A stretch of 61,758 bases of DNA from contig DXIW01000063.1 of the NCBI GenBank assembly GCA_019112625.1, positions 1-61,758 of the forward strand, given 5' to 3'. Positions within the stretch are counted from its first letter, which is position 1. The number at the start of each line of letters is the position of its first letter. Under the pieces are notes generated by a model. It was not told the DNA's origin. It saw only the letters and a list, made by a program, of their open reading frames with translations, and made no database searches. The translations under genes and the position numbers were made by a program. This DNA is from Candidatus Acutalibacter stercorigallinarum. GTDB lineage: Bacteria; Bacillota; Clostridia; Oscillospirales; Acutalibacteraceae. This document shows positions 7,719 to 17,376 of the stretch, one piece after another.

Positions 7719-8456
7719 GTGACATACAAGACTATGCTGGAGCGGGCCCGGGACCATGTGGCCCGCCATTTGGACTGCCCGCCGGACAGGCTGCTGGCCC
7801 CGGGCACGTCCTTTGTGGAGAACCGCCGGGCCGAAGCGCCTTTCCTGGAGGTCTGCACCATGGGGGCGGGGGTGGTGGTCTCCGCCTCGCCGGAGCTGCT
7901 GCCCCGGGTGGAGCCCCTCCTCACCGGGAAGAGTCGGGACGAGGTCTTCGAGTTCCCCCTGGTGTACGGCCAGTCTTTGTACTATCTCCCGGACCTGGGG
8001 CGCTTTCATCCCCTGCCCCTGCCGGAGGGGTACCGGTACCGGCTGCTTGCCGGGGAGCAGGTGAAGGAGCTGCGGGGCATCGCCGGATTCGACAACTCCC
8101 TGGCCTTTGACGCCCAGGGGGAGACCCCCACCTGCATCGTGTTTTTCGCGGAGCGGGACGGGGAGGTCGCCGGGCTGGCCGGGGCCGCCCCCGAGGGGGA
8201 GGGCCTGTGGGAGATGGGTGTGGACGTGCAGCCCGCCTTCCGCCGGGGAGGCCTGGGGGCCGCCCTGGTGAGCCATCTTACCGCCGCCATTTTAGAGCGG
8301 GACGTGGTCCCCTTCTACTGCGCCTCGGTGACCAATATCGGCTCCCAGGGGGTGGCGTTCCGGGCGGGGCTGGCGCCCGCCTGGGTGTCCACCTACCGCA
8401 CGGTGCTGGACGGCAGTTTCGCCTATGGGGGCTTGGCCCCGGCCCTGCCGGAATAA
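7719..8456 (+). CDS. GNAT-family N-acetyltransferase with N-terminal extension
   Basis: A 245-residue protein whose C-terminal half (about 130-235) is a GNAT fold. The acetyl-CoA binding region is visible as VDVQPAFRRGGLGAALVSHL near residue 167, and the C-terminal motif is SVTNIGSQGVAFRAGL. The N-terminal half lacks a recognised domain. The GTG start at 7719 follows GGAAAGGATG. It sits between recO and mutS2 in the same direction and may be co-transcribed. The substrate cannot be told from sequence. Confidence 0.75.
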   Translation: MTYKTMLERARDHVARHLDCPPDRLLAPGTSFVENRRAEAPFLEVCTMGAGVVVSASPELLPRVEPLLTGKSRDEVFEFPLVYGQSLYYLPDLGRFHPLPLPEGYRYRLLAGEQVKELRGIAGFDNSLAFDAQGETPTCIVFFAERDGEVAGLAGAAPEGEGLWEMGVDVQPAFRRGGLGAALVSHLTAAILERDVVPFYCASVTNIGSQGVAFRAGLAPAWVSTYRTVLDGSFAYGGLAPALPE

Positions 8457-8483
8457 GGAAATCTTTTGTTTGAGGAATCGAGT

Positions 8484-10835
8484 ATGGACAAGAATTACCG
8501 GGCGTTAGAGCTCGACAAGATTTTAGAGATGGTGGCGAAAGAGGCCACCTGCCCCGACGCGGCGGAGCTGGCCCGGGCCATCCAGCCGGTGTACACCGCC
8601 GCCGAGGCCCGGCACCTGCTGGAGGAGACCGACGCCGCCTTTGTGCTCATGGCCAAATTCGGCGCGCCCTCTTTCTACGGGCTGCAGAACGTGACCAACG
8701 CCCTGCGCCGGGCCCAGGCCGGGGGCGGGCTGGGCCTGCCGGAGCTGCTGGCCGTGGGGGCCACCCTGCGGGCCATCCGCTCCCTGAAGCAGTGGCACGA
8801 GAAGAGCGCCGGCGTGAAGAACGCCCTCACCGCCCGGTTCGAAATCCTGGCGCCCAACAAGTACTTAGAGGAGAAGATCTTCACCTGCATCGTAAGCGAG
8901 GAGGAGGTGGCGGACGCCGCCTCCCCGGCGCTGGCGGCCATCCGGAGGAAGATCCGGGCGGCCTCTGTCCGGGCCCGGGAGCAGCTGGACAAGCTCATCC
9001 GCTCCACCTCCCACCAGAAGCACCTGCAGGAGGCCATCGTCACCCAGCGGGGGGGCCGGTACGTGGTGCCGGTAAAGGCCGAGTACCGGGGGGAGATCCC
9101 CGGTCTGGTCCACGACACCTCCGCGTCCGGGGCCACGGTGTTCATCGAGCCCATGAGCGTGGTGGAGGCCAACAACGAGATCCGGGTGCTCCAGTCCGAC
9201 GAGCAGGACGAGATCGCCCGCATTCTGCTGGAGCTCTCCGGGGAGGCGGGGGAGTTTGCCGACAGCATCATCGACAGCTACCAGTACGCGGTGCAGCTGA
9301 ACCTGATCTTCGCCAAGGCCCAGGTGGCCTACCGGATGAAGGCCGTGGTGCCGGTGATCGACGAGAGCCGGCGCACGGTGCTCCACGCCGCCCGGCACCC
9401 TCTCATCGACAAGGACCAGGTGGTGTCCACGGACATCTCCCTGGGGGAGAGCTTCGACGCCCTGATCATCACCGGCCCCAACACCGGCGGCAAGACCGTC
9501 TCCTTAAAGACCATCGGCCTGTTGACCCTGATGGCTATGTGCGGGCTGATGATCCCCGCCGGGGAGGGCAGCCGGGTGGCGGTGTACCGCCACATCCTGG
9601 CGGACATCGGGGACGAGCAGAGCATCGAGCAGTCCCTGTCCACCTTCTCCGCCCACATGACCAATATCATCCGCATTTTGCGGGTGGCGGACAGCCAGAG
9701 CCTGGTGCTGTTGGACGAGCTGGGCGCCGGCACCGACCCGGTGGAGGGCGCGGCCCTGGCCACGGCCCTCATCGAGGAGCTGCGGCGCAAGGGGGCCAGG
9801 CTGGCCTGCACCACCCACTACGCCGAGCTGAAGGCCTACGCCCTGGAGACCGACGGGGTGGAGAACGCCTGCTGCGAATTTGACGTGGCCACCCTGCGGC
9901 CCACCTACCGGCTGCTCATCGGGGTGCCGGGGAAGTCCAACGCCTTCGCCATCACCCGGCGGCTGGGGATGGACGGGCGCATTGTGGACCGGGCCGGGGA
10001 GCTGGTGAGCCGGGAGAACACCGCCTTCGAGCAGGTGGTGGGCCGCCTGGAGGAGAGCCGCCGGGCCCTGGAGGACCAGCTGGAGCAGGCCCGGGAGGAG
10101 GCCCGGAAGGCCCGGGAGAGCGCGAAGCAGTCGGAGGAGAAGCTGGAGGAGGCGGAGCGCCAGGCCCAGAAGGAGATGGACCGGGCCCGGCAGGAGGCCG
10201 CCCTCATCGTGCAAAAGACACGGCAGCAGGCCGACGCCCTGTTAAACGAGCTGGACGAGCTCCGGCGGCAGAAGAACAAGGCCCTCTCCGCGGAGCAGAA
10301 GGCCCGGCTGCGGGCGGGGATGCGGGACCTGGAGAAGGCCTCGGACCCGGTGCGCAGGCGCTCCAACGACGGGTACGTGCTGCCCCGGGAGCTGCGGGTG
10401 GGGGACCCGGTGCTCATCTTCGACATCGACAAGGAGGCCACGGTGCTGGAAGCCCCCAAGGACGGCCAGGTGCTGGTGCAGGCCGGGGTCATCAAGACCC
10501 GGGTGGCGCTGTCCAACCTGCGGCTGCTCACCAAGACCCAGCAGAAGAAGCAGCTGGGCCGCACGGTGACCCGGTCTATCTCCACCCAGGAGGCCTCCAC
10601 CAGCCTGGACCTGCGGGGCCAGAACGTGGAGGAGGGCCTGATGGAGGTGGACGCCTTCCTGGACCGGGCCAGCCGGATGCACCTGTCCCAGGTGACCATC
10701 ATCCACGGCAAGGGCACCGGGGTGCTGCGGGCCGGGGTGCAGAAACACCTGCGGAAATGCCCCCAGGTGAAGAGCTTCCGCCTGGGCACCTACGGCGAGG
10801 GGGAGAGCGGCGTCACCATCGTGGAGCTGAAATAA
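8484..10835 (+). CDS. mutS2: Endonuclease MutS2
   Basis: A 783-residue MutS2 protein. It lacks the MutS mismatch-recognition domain and instead has an ATPase domain with Walker A GPNTGGKT near residue 331 and Walker B LVLLDELGAGTDP near residue 406. A long coiled coil (about 515-620) and a C-terminal Smr nuclease domain (about 705-783, with LDLRGQNVEEG and HGKGTGVLR) follow. MutS2 suppresses homologous recombination and acts on stalled ribosomes in Bacillus. A TTG at 8466 is in frame, but the ATG at 8484 has GAGGA at proper spacing. A terminator follows. Confidence 0.95.
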   Translation: MDKNYRALELDKILEMVAKEATCPDAAELARAIQPVYTAAEARHLLEETDAAFVLMAKFGAPSFYGLQNVTNALRRAQAGGGLGLPELLAVGATLRAIRSLKQWHEKSAGVKNALTARFEILAPNKYLEEKIFTCIVSEEEVADAASPALAAIRRKIRAASVRAREQLDKLIRSTSHQKHLQEAIVTQRGGRYVVPVKAEYRGEIPGLVHDTSASGATVFIEPMSVVEANNEIRVLQSDEQDEIARILLELSGEAGEFADSIIDSYQYAVQLNLIFAKAQVAYRMKAVVPVIDESRRTVLHAARHPLIDKDQVVSTDISLGESFDALIITGPNTGGKTVSLKTIGLLTLMAMCGLMIPAGEGSRVAVYRHILADIGDEQSIEQSLSTFSAHMTNIIRILRVADSQSLVLLDELGAGTDPVEGAALATALIEELRRKGARLACTTHYAELKAYALETDGVENACCEFDVATLRPTYRLLIGVPGKSNAFAITRRLGMDGRIVDRAGELVSRENTAFEQVVGRLEESRRALEDQLEQAREEARKARESAKQSEEKLEEAERQAQKEMDRARQEAALIVQKTRQQADALLNELDELRRQKNKALSAEQKARLRAGMRDLEKASDPVRRRSNDGYVLPRELRVGDPVLIFDIDKEATVLEAPKDGQVLVQAGVIKTRVALSNLRLLTKTQQKKQLGRTVTRSISTQEASTSLDLRGQNVEEGLMEVDAFLDRASRMHLSQVTIIHGKGTGVLRAGVQKHLRKCPQVKSFRLGTYGEGESGVTIVELK

Positions 10836-10863
10836 GGTTGTTGCCAAACTGTAAAGAAACAGG

Positions 10864-10889
10864 ACCGCCCTTGCGAAAAGGGCGGTTTT
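10864..10889 (+). terminator. Rho-independent terminator after mutS2
   Basis: A 7-bp stem (ACCGCCC 10864-10870 with GGGCGGT 10880-10886) has a 9-nt loop and is followed by a short T run. It separates mutS2 from the MazG-like gene. Confidence 0.75.
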
Positions 10890-10932
10890 GTATTACAATA
10901 AGGGGAGTATCACCGGCAAAAGGAGGCTGGCT

Positions 10933-11301
10933 ATGGAGGGACAGACCACCATCAAATACCTGCAGCGCTACCTGCGGGAGAAGGACCTGGGCTTTTTGGC
11001 CTGCGCGGCCCTGCCCCCGGGGGAGGAGCGCCAGAAGCGGGAGGCCCAGGCCGCCGGCGACTTTTTCCGCAAGCTGGTGGAGGAGGTGGGGGAGGTCTCC
11101 CGGGCCATCTCCCACCGGCAGTTCCGGCAGCCGGGGCAGCCCATCAAGGGCACCCTGGACGAGGAGTTGTGGGATGTGATCTACTACACCCTGTGCCTGG
11201 CGGAGTTCTATGGCATCGACATGGAGGCCGCCATCCGGGAAAAGGAGGCGCTGAATAACCAGCGCTTCCACGACGCCCACCCCTTCGAGGCCGGGCGCTG
11301 A
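10933..11301 (+). CDS. MazG-like nucleotide pyrophosphohydrolase family protein
   Basis: A 122-residue all-helical protein with the metal-binding pattern of the MazG/dUTPase-like superfamily: KLVEEVGEVSRAI (the EExxE motif) near residue 42 and DEELWDVIYYTL (the ExxD motif) near residue 75. Members hydrolyse nucleoside triphosphates to monophosphates and pyrophosphate, often as house-cleaning; the exact substrate is unknown. The start at 10933 has AAAGGAGG at ideal spacing. It stands alone between the mutS2 terminator and htpG. Confidence 0.8.
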   Translation: MEGQTTIKYLQRYLREKDLGFLACAALPPGEERQKREAQAAGDFFRKLVEEVGEVSRAISHRQFRQPGQPIKGTLDEELWDVIYYTLCLAEFYGIDMEAAIREKEALNNQRFHDAHPFEAGR

Positions 11302-11362
11302 ACCATGTTTGCCCGCGGCGGGACACCGCCGCTTCATTATGGAAAGGAAATGAGAGAGCACT

Positions 11363-13255
11363 ATGGCACGAAAAGAATTTCAAGCAGAGAGCAAACGGCT
11401 GATGGACTTGATGATCAACTCCATCTACACCCACAAGGAGATCTTCCTCCGGGAGCTGATCTCCAACGCCAGCGACGCCATTGACAAGCTGTACTACCGC
11501 ACCCTGGAGGACGGCGCCACCGGCCTGTCCCGGGAGGACTTCTTCATCCGCATCGATTTGAATAAGGACGCCCGCACCCTCACCATCACCGACAACGGCG
11601 TGGGCATGACCCAGGAGGAGCTGGACAACAACCTGGGCGTCATCGCCAAAAGCGGGTCCCTCCAGTTCAAGCAGGAGGCGGAGCAGAAGGAGGACGTGGA
11701 CATCATCGGCCAGTTCGGCGTGGGGTTCTACTCCGCGTTCATGGTCAGCGACAAGGTGACGGTGGAGAGCCGGGCCTTTGGCAGCGACACCGCCTGGAAG
11801 TGGGAGTCGGAAGGGGTGGAGGGCTACGAGATCACCCCCTGCGGCAAGGCGGACCGGGGGACGGTCATCACCCTGCACCTAAAGCCCGACACCGAGGACG
11901 AGCGCTACAGCGAGTTTTTGGAGCAGTACCGTATCCAGGGGCTGGTGAAGAAATATTCCGACTACATCCGCTACCCCATCCGCATGGAGATGGTCCACAC
12001 CCACTTAAAGGAGGGCACCGGGGTGGACGGCAAGGAGCCGGAGTACGAGTCCCACACCGAGCTGGAGACCTTGAACAGCATGGTGCCCATCTGGAAGAAG
12101 GCCAAGTCCGAGGTGACCGACCAGGAGCTGAACGCCTTCTACAAGGAGAAGTTCTTCGACTGGCAGGACCCCTTAAAGGTCATCCGCACCTCCACCGAGG
12201 GGGCGGCCACCTACACGGCGCTGCTGTTCTTGCCCAAGAGCGCCCCTATGGACTACTACACCAGGGAGTACGAGAAGGGCCTGCAGCTCTACGCCAGCGG
12301 CGTGCTCATCATGGAGAAGTGCCCGGACCTGCTCCCCGACTGCTTCAGCTTTGTGAAGGGCTTGGTAGACTCTCAGGACCTGTCTCTCAATATCTCCCGT
12401 GAGATGCTCCAGCACGACCGGCAGCTGAAGCTCATCGCCGGGCGGCTGGAGAAGAAGATCGCCTCGGAGCTCCAGTCCATGCTGAACAACGACCGGGAGA
12501 AGTACGAGGAGTTCTGGAAGAGCTTCGGCCTGCAGCTGAAGTACGGCATGTACGACAACTACGGCGCCAAAAAGGACGAGCTGAAGGACCTGGTGCTGTT
12601 CACCTCCTCCCAGGAGGAGAAGCTGGTGACCCTGAAGGAGTACGCCGGCCGGATGAAGCCGGACCAGCCCGCCATCTACTACGGCTGCGGGGAGAGCGTC
12701 CAGCGCATTTTAAGCCTGCCCCAGGCGGAGGCCGTGCTGGCCAAGGGCTATGAGATCCTTTGCCTGACGGACAACGTGGACGAGTTCGCCCTGAAGATGC
12801 TGGGCAAGTACGAGGACAAGGAGTTCCGGAACATCTCCGCCGACAACCTGGACCTGGAGAGCGACGAGGCCAAGGAGCAGGCCAAAAAGCTGGCGGAGGA
12901 GCACAAGGACCTGCTGGCCGCCCTGAAGGACGCCCTGGGGGACAAGGTGAAGGAGGTAAAGCTCTCCTCCCAACTCAAGTCCCACGCGGTGTGCATCACC
13001 ACCGACGGGATGATCTCCACGGAGATGGAGAAGGTATTGAACGCCATGCCTGCCCGGGAGAAGATCAAGGCCCAGCGGGTGCTGGAGGTAAACCCGGAGC
13101 ACCCGGTGTTCCAGAAGCTGGAGGCCCTGAAGGACAGCGACCCGGAGCGGCTGAAGCTCTACGCCGAGCTCCTCTACGACCAGGCCCTGCTGGTGGAGGG
13201 CATCGCCCTGGAGGACCCGGCGGACTTCGCCCAGAAGCTCTGCCAGATCATGTGA
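11363..13255 (+). CDS. htpG: Molecular chaperone HtpG (Hsp90)
   Basis: A 630-residue Hsp90 homologue of usual bacterial length. The N-terminal ATPase domain shows the GHKL motifs ELISNASDAIDKL (near 35), DNGVGM (near 79) and GQFGVGFYSAFMVSD (near 115). The middle and C-terminal dimerisation domains are complete. HtpG is a cytosolic ATP-dependent chaperone. GGAAAGGAAATGAGAGAGC precedes the ATG. It is followed by a CPBP membrane protein 32 bp later, which may be co-transcribed. Confidence 0.96.
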   Translation: MARKEFQAESKRLMDLMINSIYTHKEIFLRELISNASDAIDKLYYRTLEDGATGLSREDFFIRIDLNKDARTLTITDNGVGMTQEELDNNLGVIAKSGSLQFKQEAEQKEDVDIIGQFGVGFYSAFMVSDKVTVESRAFGSDTAWKWESEGVEGYEITPCGKADRGTVITLHLKPDTEDERYSEFLEQYRIQGLVKKYSDYIRYPIRMEMVHTHLKEGTGVDGKEPEYESHTELETLNSMVPIWKKAKSEVTDQELNAFYKEKFFDWQDPLKVIRTSTEGAATYTALLFLPKSAPMDYYTREYEKGLQLYASGVLIMEKCPDLLPDCFSFVKGLVDSQDLSLNISREMLQHDRQLKLIAGRLEKKIASELQSMLNNDREKYEEFWKSFGLQLKYGMYDNYGAKKDELKDLVLFTSSQEEKLVTLKEYAGRMKPDQPAIYYGCGESVQRILSLPQAEAVLAKGYEILCLTDNVDEFALKMLGKYEDKEFRNISADNLDLESDEAKEQAKKLAEEHKDLLAALKDALGDKVKEVKLSSQLKSHAVCITTDGMISTEMEKVLNAMPAREKIKAQRVLEVNPEHPVFQKLEALKDSDPERLKLYAELLYDQALLVEGIALEDPADFAQKLCQIM

Positions 13256-13287
13256 CGGAAATCTCGCGACGCGGAAAGGATACCGCT

Positions 13288-14505
13288 ATGGACCAATACC
13301 CCTACAACAGCTGGCCGCCCCAGGGGAGCCAGCCCCCTGCGCCCCCCGGCGGGCAGCAGGCCCAGCCCCCTTACGGCCCGGCCCCCTTTTACGGGCAGCC
13401 CCCTTACGGGGCCGCCCCCTATGGCCCTGCCCCGGCCCAGCAGGCCCCGGCAGGCTGGCAGGCCCCGCCGCCCCCGGCGGGCCCGGCCTATCCCCAGCCC
13501 TGCCCGCAGCCCTACCCCGCCCCTGTTTACCAGGCGCCGCCCTACGCCCTGGGTGGCCCCCGGCGGGACCCCCTGGTCAAGGGGGCAAGCCGCACCATGA
13601 ACCGCATGTGCCTGTGCGTCATCGCCCAGACGGCGGCCTCCTTCCTGTGGAGCCTGCTGTTCTCCGCCCTGATGACCCTGGGCGGGGTGGACCTGTACGC
13701 GGACAACATGGCCTACCTGTGGCTCAGCGCGGCCCTGGTGCCCCTGTCCACGGCCCTGCCCTTCGCCCTGTACCTGCTGGTGGGCAAAAAGGACCTGCCC
13801 CAGTACCTGCGCTTTGAGAAGGTGGGCTTCCTCACCGGACTGCTGTGCGTGGTGGGGGGCCTGGCCATCTGCATCCTGGGCAATTACCCCGCCTTTTTCC
13901 TCCAGGACCTGCTGGGCTTTTTCGGTTACCAGCCCAGCTCCTCCGTCTTGGGCGGGGAGAGCACCTGGGCCTCCCTGGCGCTGGAGTTCTGCTCCACCGC
14001 GGTGCTGGTGCCGGTGATGGAGGAGTTCGCCTTCCGGGGCGTGCTGTTTTCCGCCCTGCGGAAGCACGGCACCGGCTTCGCGGTGGTGGGCTCGGCGCTG
14101 GTGTTCGCCTTTGTGCACCTGGACGCCTCCAGCGTGCTGTTCGCCTTTATCGCCGGGCTGGTGTTCGGCTTTTTGTACGCCCGCACCAACAACCTGTGGG
14201 TGACCATCGCCATCCACGGGCTGAACAACGGCATCGCCGTGGTCAGCGGATACCTGGACCTGTTCGTCCCCGCGGGGCTGGCCGATTTGGTGAGCTCCCT
14301 GCTGCTTTTGGTCCCCATCGCCCTGGGGCTTGCGGCCCTGGTGGTGCTGTGGGTGTTCCGGCGGAAGCTCTTCCCCAAAAGTGTTTGGCAGGAGACCCCC
14401 TACCCCCTGGAGGCCGGCCGGGCCGCCAGGGCCACGGTGCGGGCGCCCTTGTTCTGGGTGACTGCGGCCATGATGCTGGTCTACACCGCCGCCCTGTTCT
14501 TCTAG
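13288..14505 (+). CDS. CPBP-family intramembrane protease with proline-rich N terminus
   Basis: A 405-residue protein. Residues 1-90 are low complexity, rich in P, Q, Y, G and A, with repeats such as PPYG, and look disordered and cytosolic. The rest holds about eight membrane segments with the CPBP (Abi/Rce1-like) motifs: EEFAFRGVLF near residue 247, FAFVHLD near 272 and HGLNNG near 311. These glutamate-dependent intramembrane proteases process membrane peptides or proteins; the substrate here is unknown. It lies between htpG and tadA, with only 2 bp before tadA. Confidence 0.85.
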   Translation: MDQYPYNSWPPQGSQPPAPPGGQQAQPPYGPAPFYGQPPYGAAPYGPAPAQQAPAGWQAPPPPAGPAYPQPCPQPYPAPVYQAPPYALGGPRRDPLVKGASRTMNRMCLCVIAQTAASFLWSLLFSALMTLGGVDLYADNMAYLWLSAALVPLSTALPFALYLLVGKKDLPQYLRFEKVGFLTGLLCVVGGLAICILGNYPAFFLQDLLGFFGYQPSSSVLGGESTWASLALEFCSTAVLVPVMEEFAFRGVLFSALRKHGTGFAVVGSALVFAFVHLDASSVLFAFIAGLVFGFLYARTNNLWVTIAIHGLNNGIAVVSGYLDLFVPAGLADLVSSLLLLVPIALGLAALVVLWVFRRKLFPKSVWQETPYPLEAGRAARATVRAPLFWVTAAMMLVYTAALFF

Positions 14506-14507
14506 CC

Positions 14508-14972
14508 ATGGAGCTGGCGTTTTTGCCCAAAAAGGAGCTGATGGGCCGGGCCCTGGCCCTGGCCCGGGAGGCCGCCGCCGCGGGGGAGGTCCCGGTGGGG
14601 GCGGTGGTGGTCAAGGACGGGCGGGTCATCGGGGAGGGGCGCAACCGCCGGGAGGCGGGGAAGAGCGCCCTGGCCCACGCGGAGCTGGAGGCCATCGCCC
14701 AGGCCTGTGAGGCTCTGGGTACCTGGCGGCTCACCGGCTGCCAGCTGTATGTGACCCTGGAGCCCTGCCCCATGTGCACCGGGGCCGTCATCAACGCCCA
14801 CATCGACACGGTGGTGTACGGCTGCGACGACGAGCGGGCCGGCTGCTGCGGCACGGCCGCGGACCTGTTCGCCCTGCCCTACAGCCACCGGCCCCTGGTG
14901 TACCGGGGCTGCCGGGAGGAGGAGTGCCGGGCCCTGCTGCAGGACTTTTTCCGGGGGCTGCGGGAAAAATAG
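14508..14972 (+). CDS. tadA: tRNA-specific adenosine deaminase TadA
   Basis: A 154-residue zinc deaminase that converts A34 to inosine in tRNA-Arg(ACG). The catalytic HAELEAI motif is near residue 57 and the zinc ligands are in LEPCPMCTGA near residue 84. The length is usual for the family. The ATG follows the CPBP stop by 2 bp without a strong ribosome binding site of its own, which implies translational coupling. A terminator lies just downstream. Confidence 0.93.
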   Translation: MELAFLPKKELMGRALALAREAAAAGEVPVGAVVVKDGRVIGEGRNRREAGKSALAHAELEAIAQACEALGTWRLTGCQLYVTLEPCPMCTGAVINAHIDTVVYGCDDERAGCCGTAADLFALPYSHRPLVYRGCREEECRALLQDFFRGLREK

Positions 14973-14980
14973 CACAAATA

Positions 14981-15006
14981 GGCTCTGGCTTTGCCAGGGC
15001 CTTTTT
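14981..15006 (+). terminator. Rho-independent terminator after tadA
   Basis: A 9-bp stem (14981-14989 with 14993-15001) has a TTT loop and a following T5 run. It closes the htpG-CPBP-tadA unit just before the guaA promoter. Confidence 0.8.
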
Positions 15007-15029
15007 CCGTTCTCTCAGGCGGCCGCACC

Positions 15030-15058
15030 TTGCGGAAACCGCCGGGATATGCTACAAT
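15030..15058 (+). promoter_or_regulatory. SigA-type promoter for guaA
   Basis: TTGCGG (15030-15035) and TACAAT (15053-15058) are 17 bp apart, about 35 bp before the start. The leader is too short for a purine riboswitch, and none was seen. Confidence 0.65.
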
Positions 15059-15092
15059 AAAAAACCTGGAGAAAAATCGCGAAAAGGATGGG

Positions 15093-16634
15093 ATGGATAT
15101 GGAACACAGCCAGCACGAACGGGTGGTGGTACTGGATTTCGGCGGGCAGTACGCCCAGCTCATCGCCCGGCGGGTGCGGGACCTGGGGGTCTACTGCGAG
15201 ATCAAGAATTACAAGACGGACCCGGAAACCTTGCGGGACTGCAAGGGCATTATTTTTACAGGCGGGCCCAACAGCGTGTACGCGGAAGGGGCGCCCCTGT
15301 GCCCGAAGGCCGTGTTTGACCTGGGCGTGCCGGTGCTGGGCATCTGCTACGGGGCCCAGGCCATGGCCCACCTGCTGGGCGGGGAAGTGGCCCAGAGCCC
15401 GGTCCACGAGTTCGGCAAGACGCCGGTGGCCTTTTCCCAGAGCTCCCTGCTGTTCGGGGAGGTGCCGGACAGCGTGTGCTGGATGAGCCACAACGACTAT
15501 ATCGCAAAGCTGCCGGAGGGCTTTGTCTCCTCTGCCTACAGCGCCCACTGCCCGGTGGCCGCCATGGAGTGCCCGGAGAAAAAGCTCTACGCCGTGCAGT
15601 TCCACCCGGAGGTGGAGCACACCCAGTACGGCAGCGCCATCATCAAAAACTTCCTGTACCAGGTGTGCGGCTGCGCCGGGGACTGGAAGATGGCCTCTTT
15701 CGCCCAGGAGACCATCGCCGCCATCCGGGAGCGGGTGGGGGACAAGAAGGTCCTCTGCGGCCTCTCCGGCGGGGTGGATTCCTCGGTGGCGGCCATGCTG
15801 GTGCACAAGGCCATCGGCAAGAACCTGACCTGCATCTTCGTGGACCACGGCCTGCTGCGCAAGGGCGAGGGGGACATGGTGGAGCAGGTGTTCCAGAAAG
15901 AGTTTGACATGAACATCATCCGGGTCAACGTCCGGGAGCGGTTCCTCACCAGGCTCCAGGGCGTGGAGGAGCCGGAGCGGAAGCGGAAGATCATCGGCGA
16001 GGAGTTCATCCGGGTGTTCGAGGAGGAGTCGAAAAAACTGGGCAAAATGGACTTCCTCTGCCAGGGCACCATCTACCCCGACGTGGTGGAGAGCGGCACC
16101 GGCGAGGCGGCTGTTATCAAGAGCCACCACAACGTGGGGGGCCTGCCCGAGGACATCGGCTTCGAGGGCCTGGTAGAGCCCCTGCGGGACCTGTTCAAGG
16201 ACGAGGTCCGCCGGGTGGGCCTGGAGCTGGGCATCCCGGAGAACCTGGTGTGGCGCCAGCCCTTCCCCGGCCCGGGCCTGGCGGTGCGTATCATGGGGGA
16301 GGTCACCGGCGAGAAGCTGGCCCTCCTGCAGGAGGCGGACGCCATCTTCCGGGAGGAGGTGGCAAACGCCGGCCTGACCCGGGACGTGGACCAGTATTTC
16401 GCGGTGCTCACCGCCAACCGCAGCGTGGGCGTCATGGGCGACGGCCGCACCTACGGCGTCACCGTGGCCCTGCGTGCCGTGACCACCACCGACTTTATGA
16501 CCGCCGACTGGGCCCACCTGCCCTACGACCTGCTGGGCAAGACCTCCAACCGCATCATCAACGAGGTCCCCGGCGTCAACCGCGTGGTGTACGACATCAC
16601 CAGCAAACCCCCGGCCACCATTGAGTGGGAATGA
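15093..16634 (+). CDS. guaA: GMP synthase (glutamine-hydrolysing)
   Basis: A 513-residue enzyme that makes GMP from XMP, ATP and glutamine. The N-terminal class I amidotransferase has the nucleophile in [17 protein letters not shown] near residue 87 and the catalytic HPEVEHT. The PP-loop ATP pyrophosphatase starts with [12 protein letters not shown] near residue 222. The C-terminal dimerisation domain ends PPATIEWE, the standard end of GuaA. The start is either ATG 15093 or ATG 15099 behind GAAAAGGA; the two cannot be separated by eye. It has its own promoter and terminator. Confidence 0.96.
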   Translation: MDMEHSQHERVVVLDFGGQYAQLIARRVRDLGVYCEIKNYKTDPETLRDCKGIIFTGGPNSVYAEGAPLCPKAVFDLGVPVLGICYGAQAMAHLLGGEVAQSPVHEFGKTPVAFSQSSLLFGEVPDSVCWMSHNDYIAKLPEGFVSSAYSAHCPVAAMECPEKKLYAVQFHPEVEHTQYGSAIIKNFLYQVCGCAGDWKMASFAQETIAAIRERVGDKKVLCGLSGGVDSSVAAMLVHKAIGKNLTCIFVDHGLLRKGEGDMVEQVFQKEFDMNIIRVNVRERFLTRLQGVEEPERKRKIIGEEFIRVFEEESKKLGKMDFLCQGTIYPDVVESGTGEAAVIKSHHNVGGLPEDIGFEGLVEPLRDLFKDEVRRVGLELGIPENLVWRQPFPGPGLAVRIMGEVTGEKLALLQEADAIFREEVANAGLTRDVDQYFAVLTANRSVGVMGDGRTYGVTVALRAVTTTDFMTADWAHLPYDLLGKTSNRIINEVPGVNRVVYDITSKPPATIEWE

Positions 16635-16651
16635 CCCACTCTCGCACACAA

Positions 16652-16684
16652 ACCCCCCCGCTCAAAAAGCAGGGGGTGTTTTTC
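16652..16684 (+). terminator. Terminator after guaA
   Basis: A C-rich arm and G-rich arm pair around an A-rich loop and are followed by TGTTTTT. It ends guaA and faces the convergent gene at 16688. Confidence 0.7.
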
Positions 16685-16687
16685 GCC

Positions 16688-17164
16688 CTATTCTTGGAGG
16701 TGATCCTCCAGGTCCTGGCTTTGTGGGTAGGCCTGGAGGAAGCGGGCGGTCAGGTCCTTTTCCCTGCTGAAGAACAGGGTCAGGGAGCTGTCCCAGGCCA
16801 CAATCTCCACCTGGGCCAGGGGGTGCTGCATGGTCAGGGGGAGTCGCCAGAAGCCGGAGTAGCCGTCGGCGTAGGGGAGGGGGTGCGCCAGCACCTCCCG
16901 CAGGGAGATGTGCTTGTCAAAGCCGGAGAACACCGCCCAGATCCACTGGAAATTCTCCCGCTCCACCAGGGCGGTGAGGGCCTCGCCGCTAATCCAGCAG
17001 GAATCGCCCCGGACCATGGCCTCTGCCTTGGGGTCGCTGGGATAGCACTCGCAGTCGGTGATGAGCCAGTTGTAATCCTTCTGCCGGCCGCCCATGGCGT
17101 CGAAAACCTTGCCCAGATAGGTGTAGTAGGATTCGCCCTTTTCATTTATCGCGCCGTAGACCAT
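16688..17164 (-). CDS. Conserved hypothetical protein (158 aa)
   Basis: Not recognised with certainty. The protein is soluble, acidic and rich in aromatic residues (MVYGAINEKGESYYTYL at the start, W and F at many positions). The pattern of NWLITDCECYP and FQWIWAVFSGF suggests an alpha/beta fold in which a DUF2691-like relationship is possible but unproven. No signal peptide, membrane segment or catalytic motif is seen. It is a single-gene unit convergent with guaA and divergent from the flavodiiron gene; the codon use is normal. Confidence 0.55.
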   Translation of the reverse strand: MVYGAINEKGESYYTYLGKVFDAMGGRQKDYNWLITDCECYPSDPKAEAMVRGDSCWISGEALTALVERENFQWIWAVFSGFDKHISLREVLAHPLPYADGYSGFWRLPLTMQHPLAQVEIVAWDSSLTLFFSREKDLTARFLQAYPQSQDLEDHLQE

Positions 17165-17249
17165 ACTGCCGCGCCTCCTGTCTTTTTTTCCATGATACCA
17201 CAGGGCCGCTAAAAGGACAAGGCAGCGGCGCCGAAGCGGTCACAAACCC

Positions 17250-17278
17250 TTGCAAACCCCCGGGTTCTGTGGTACTAT
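17250..17278 (+). promoter_or_regulatory. SigA-type promoter for the flavodiiron gene
   Basis: TTGCAA (17250-17255), a 17-bp spacer and TACTAT (17273-17278). The transcript would carry a leader of about 90 nt. Confidence 0.55.
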
Positions 17279-17376
17279 GAAAGGCAGAAGACCCGGCGTT
17301 GCCTGGGGGAGAGCCCCGGCGGATGAGCGGGGGAAAAGCAGGCAACAATATTCATAGACAGAGGAAAGGAGACCCT

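Noticed and set aside
15000-15092. Guanine/xanthine riboswitch before guaA
   Set aside because: Only about 35 nt lie between the promoter and the start codon, too short for the aptamer.
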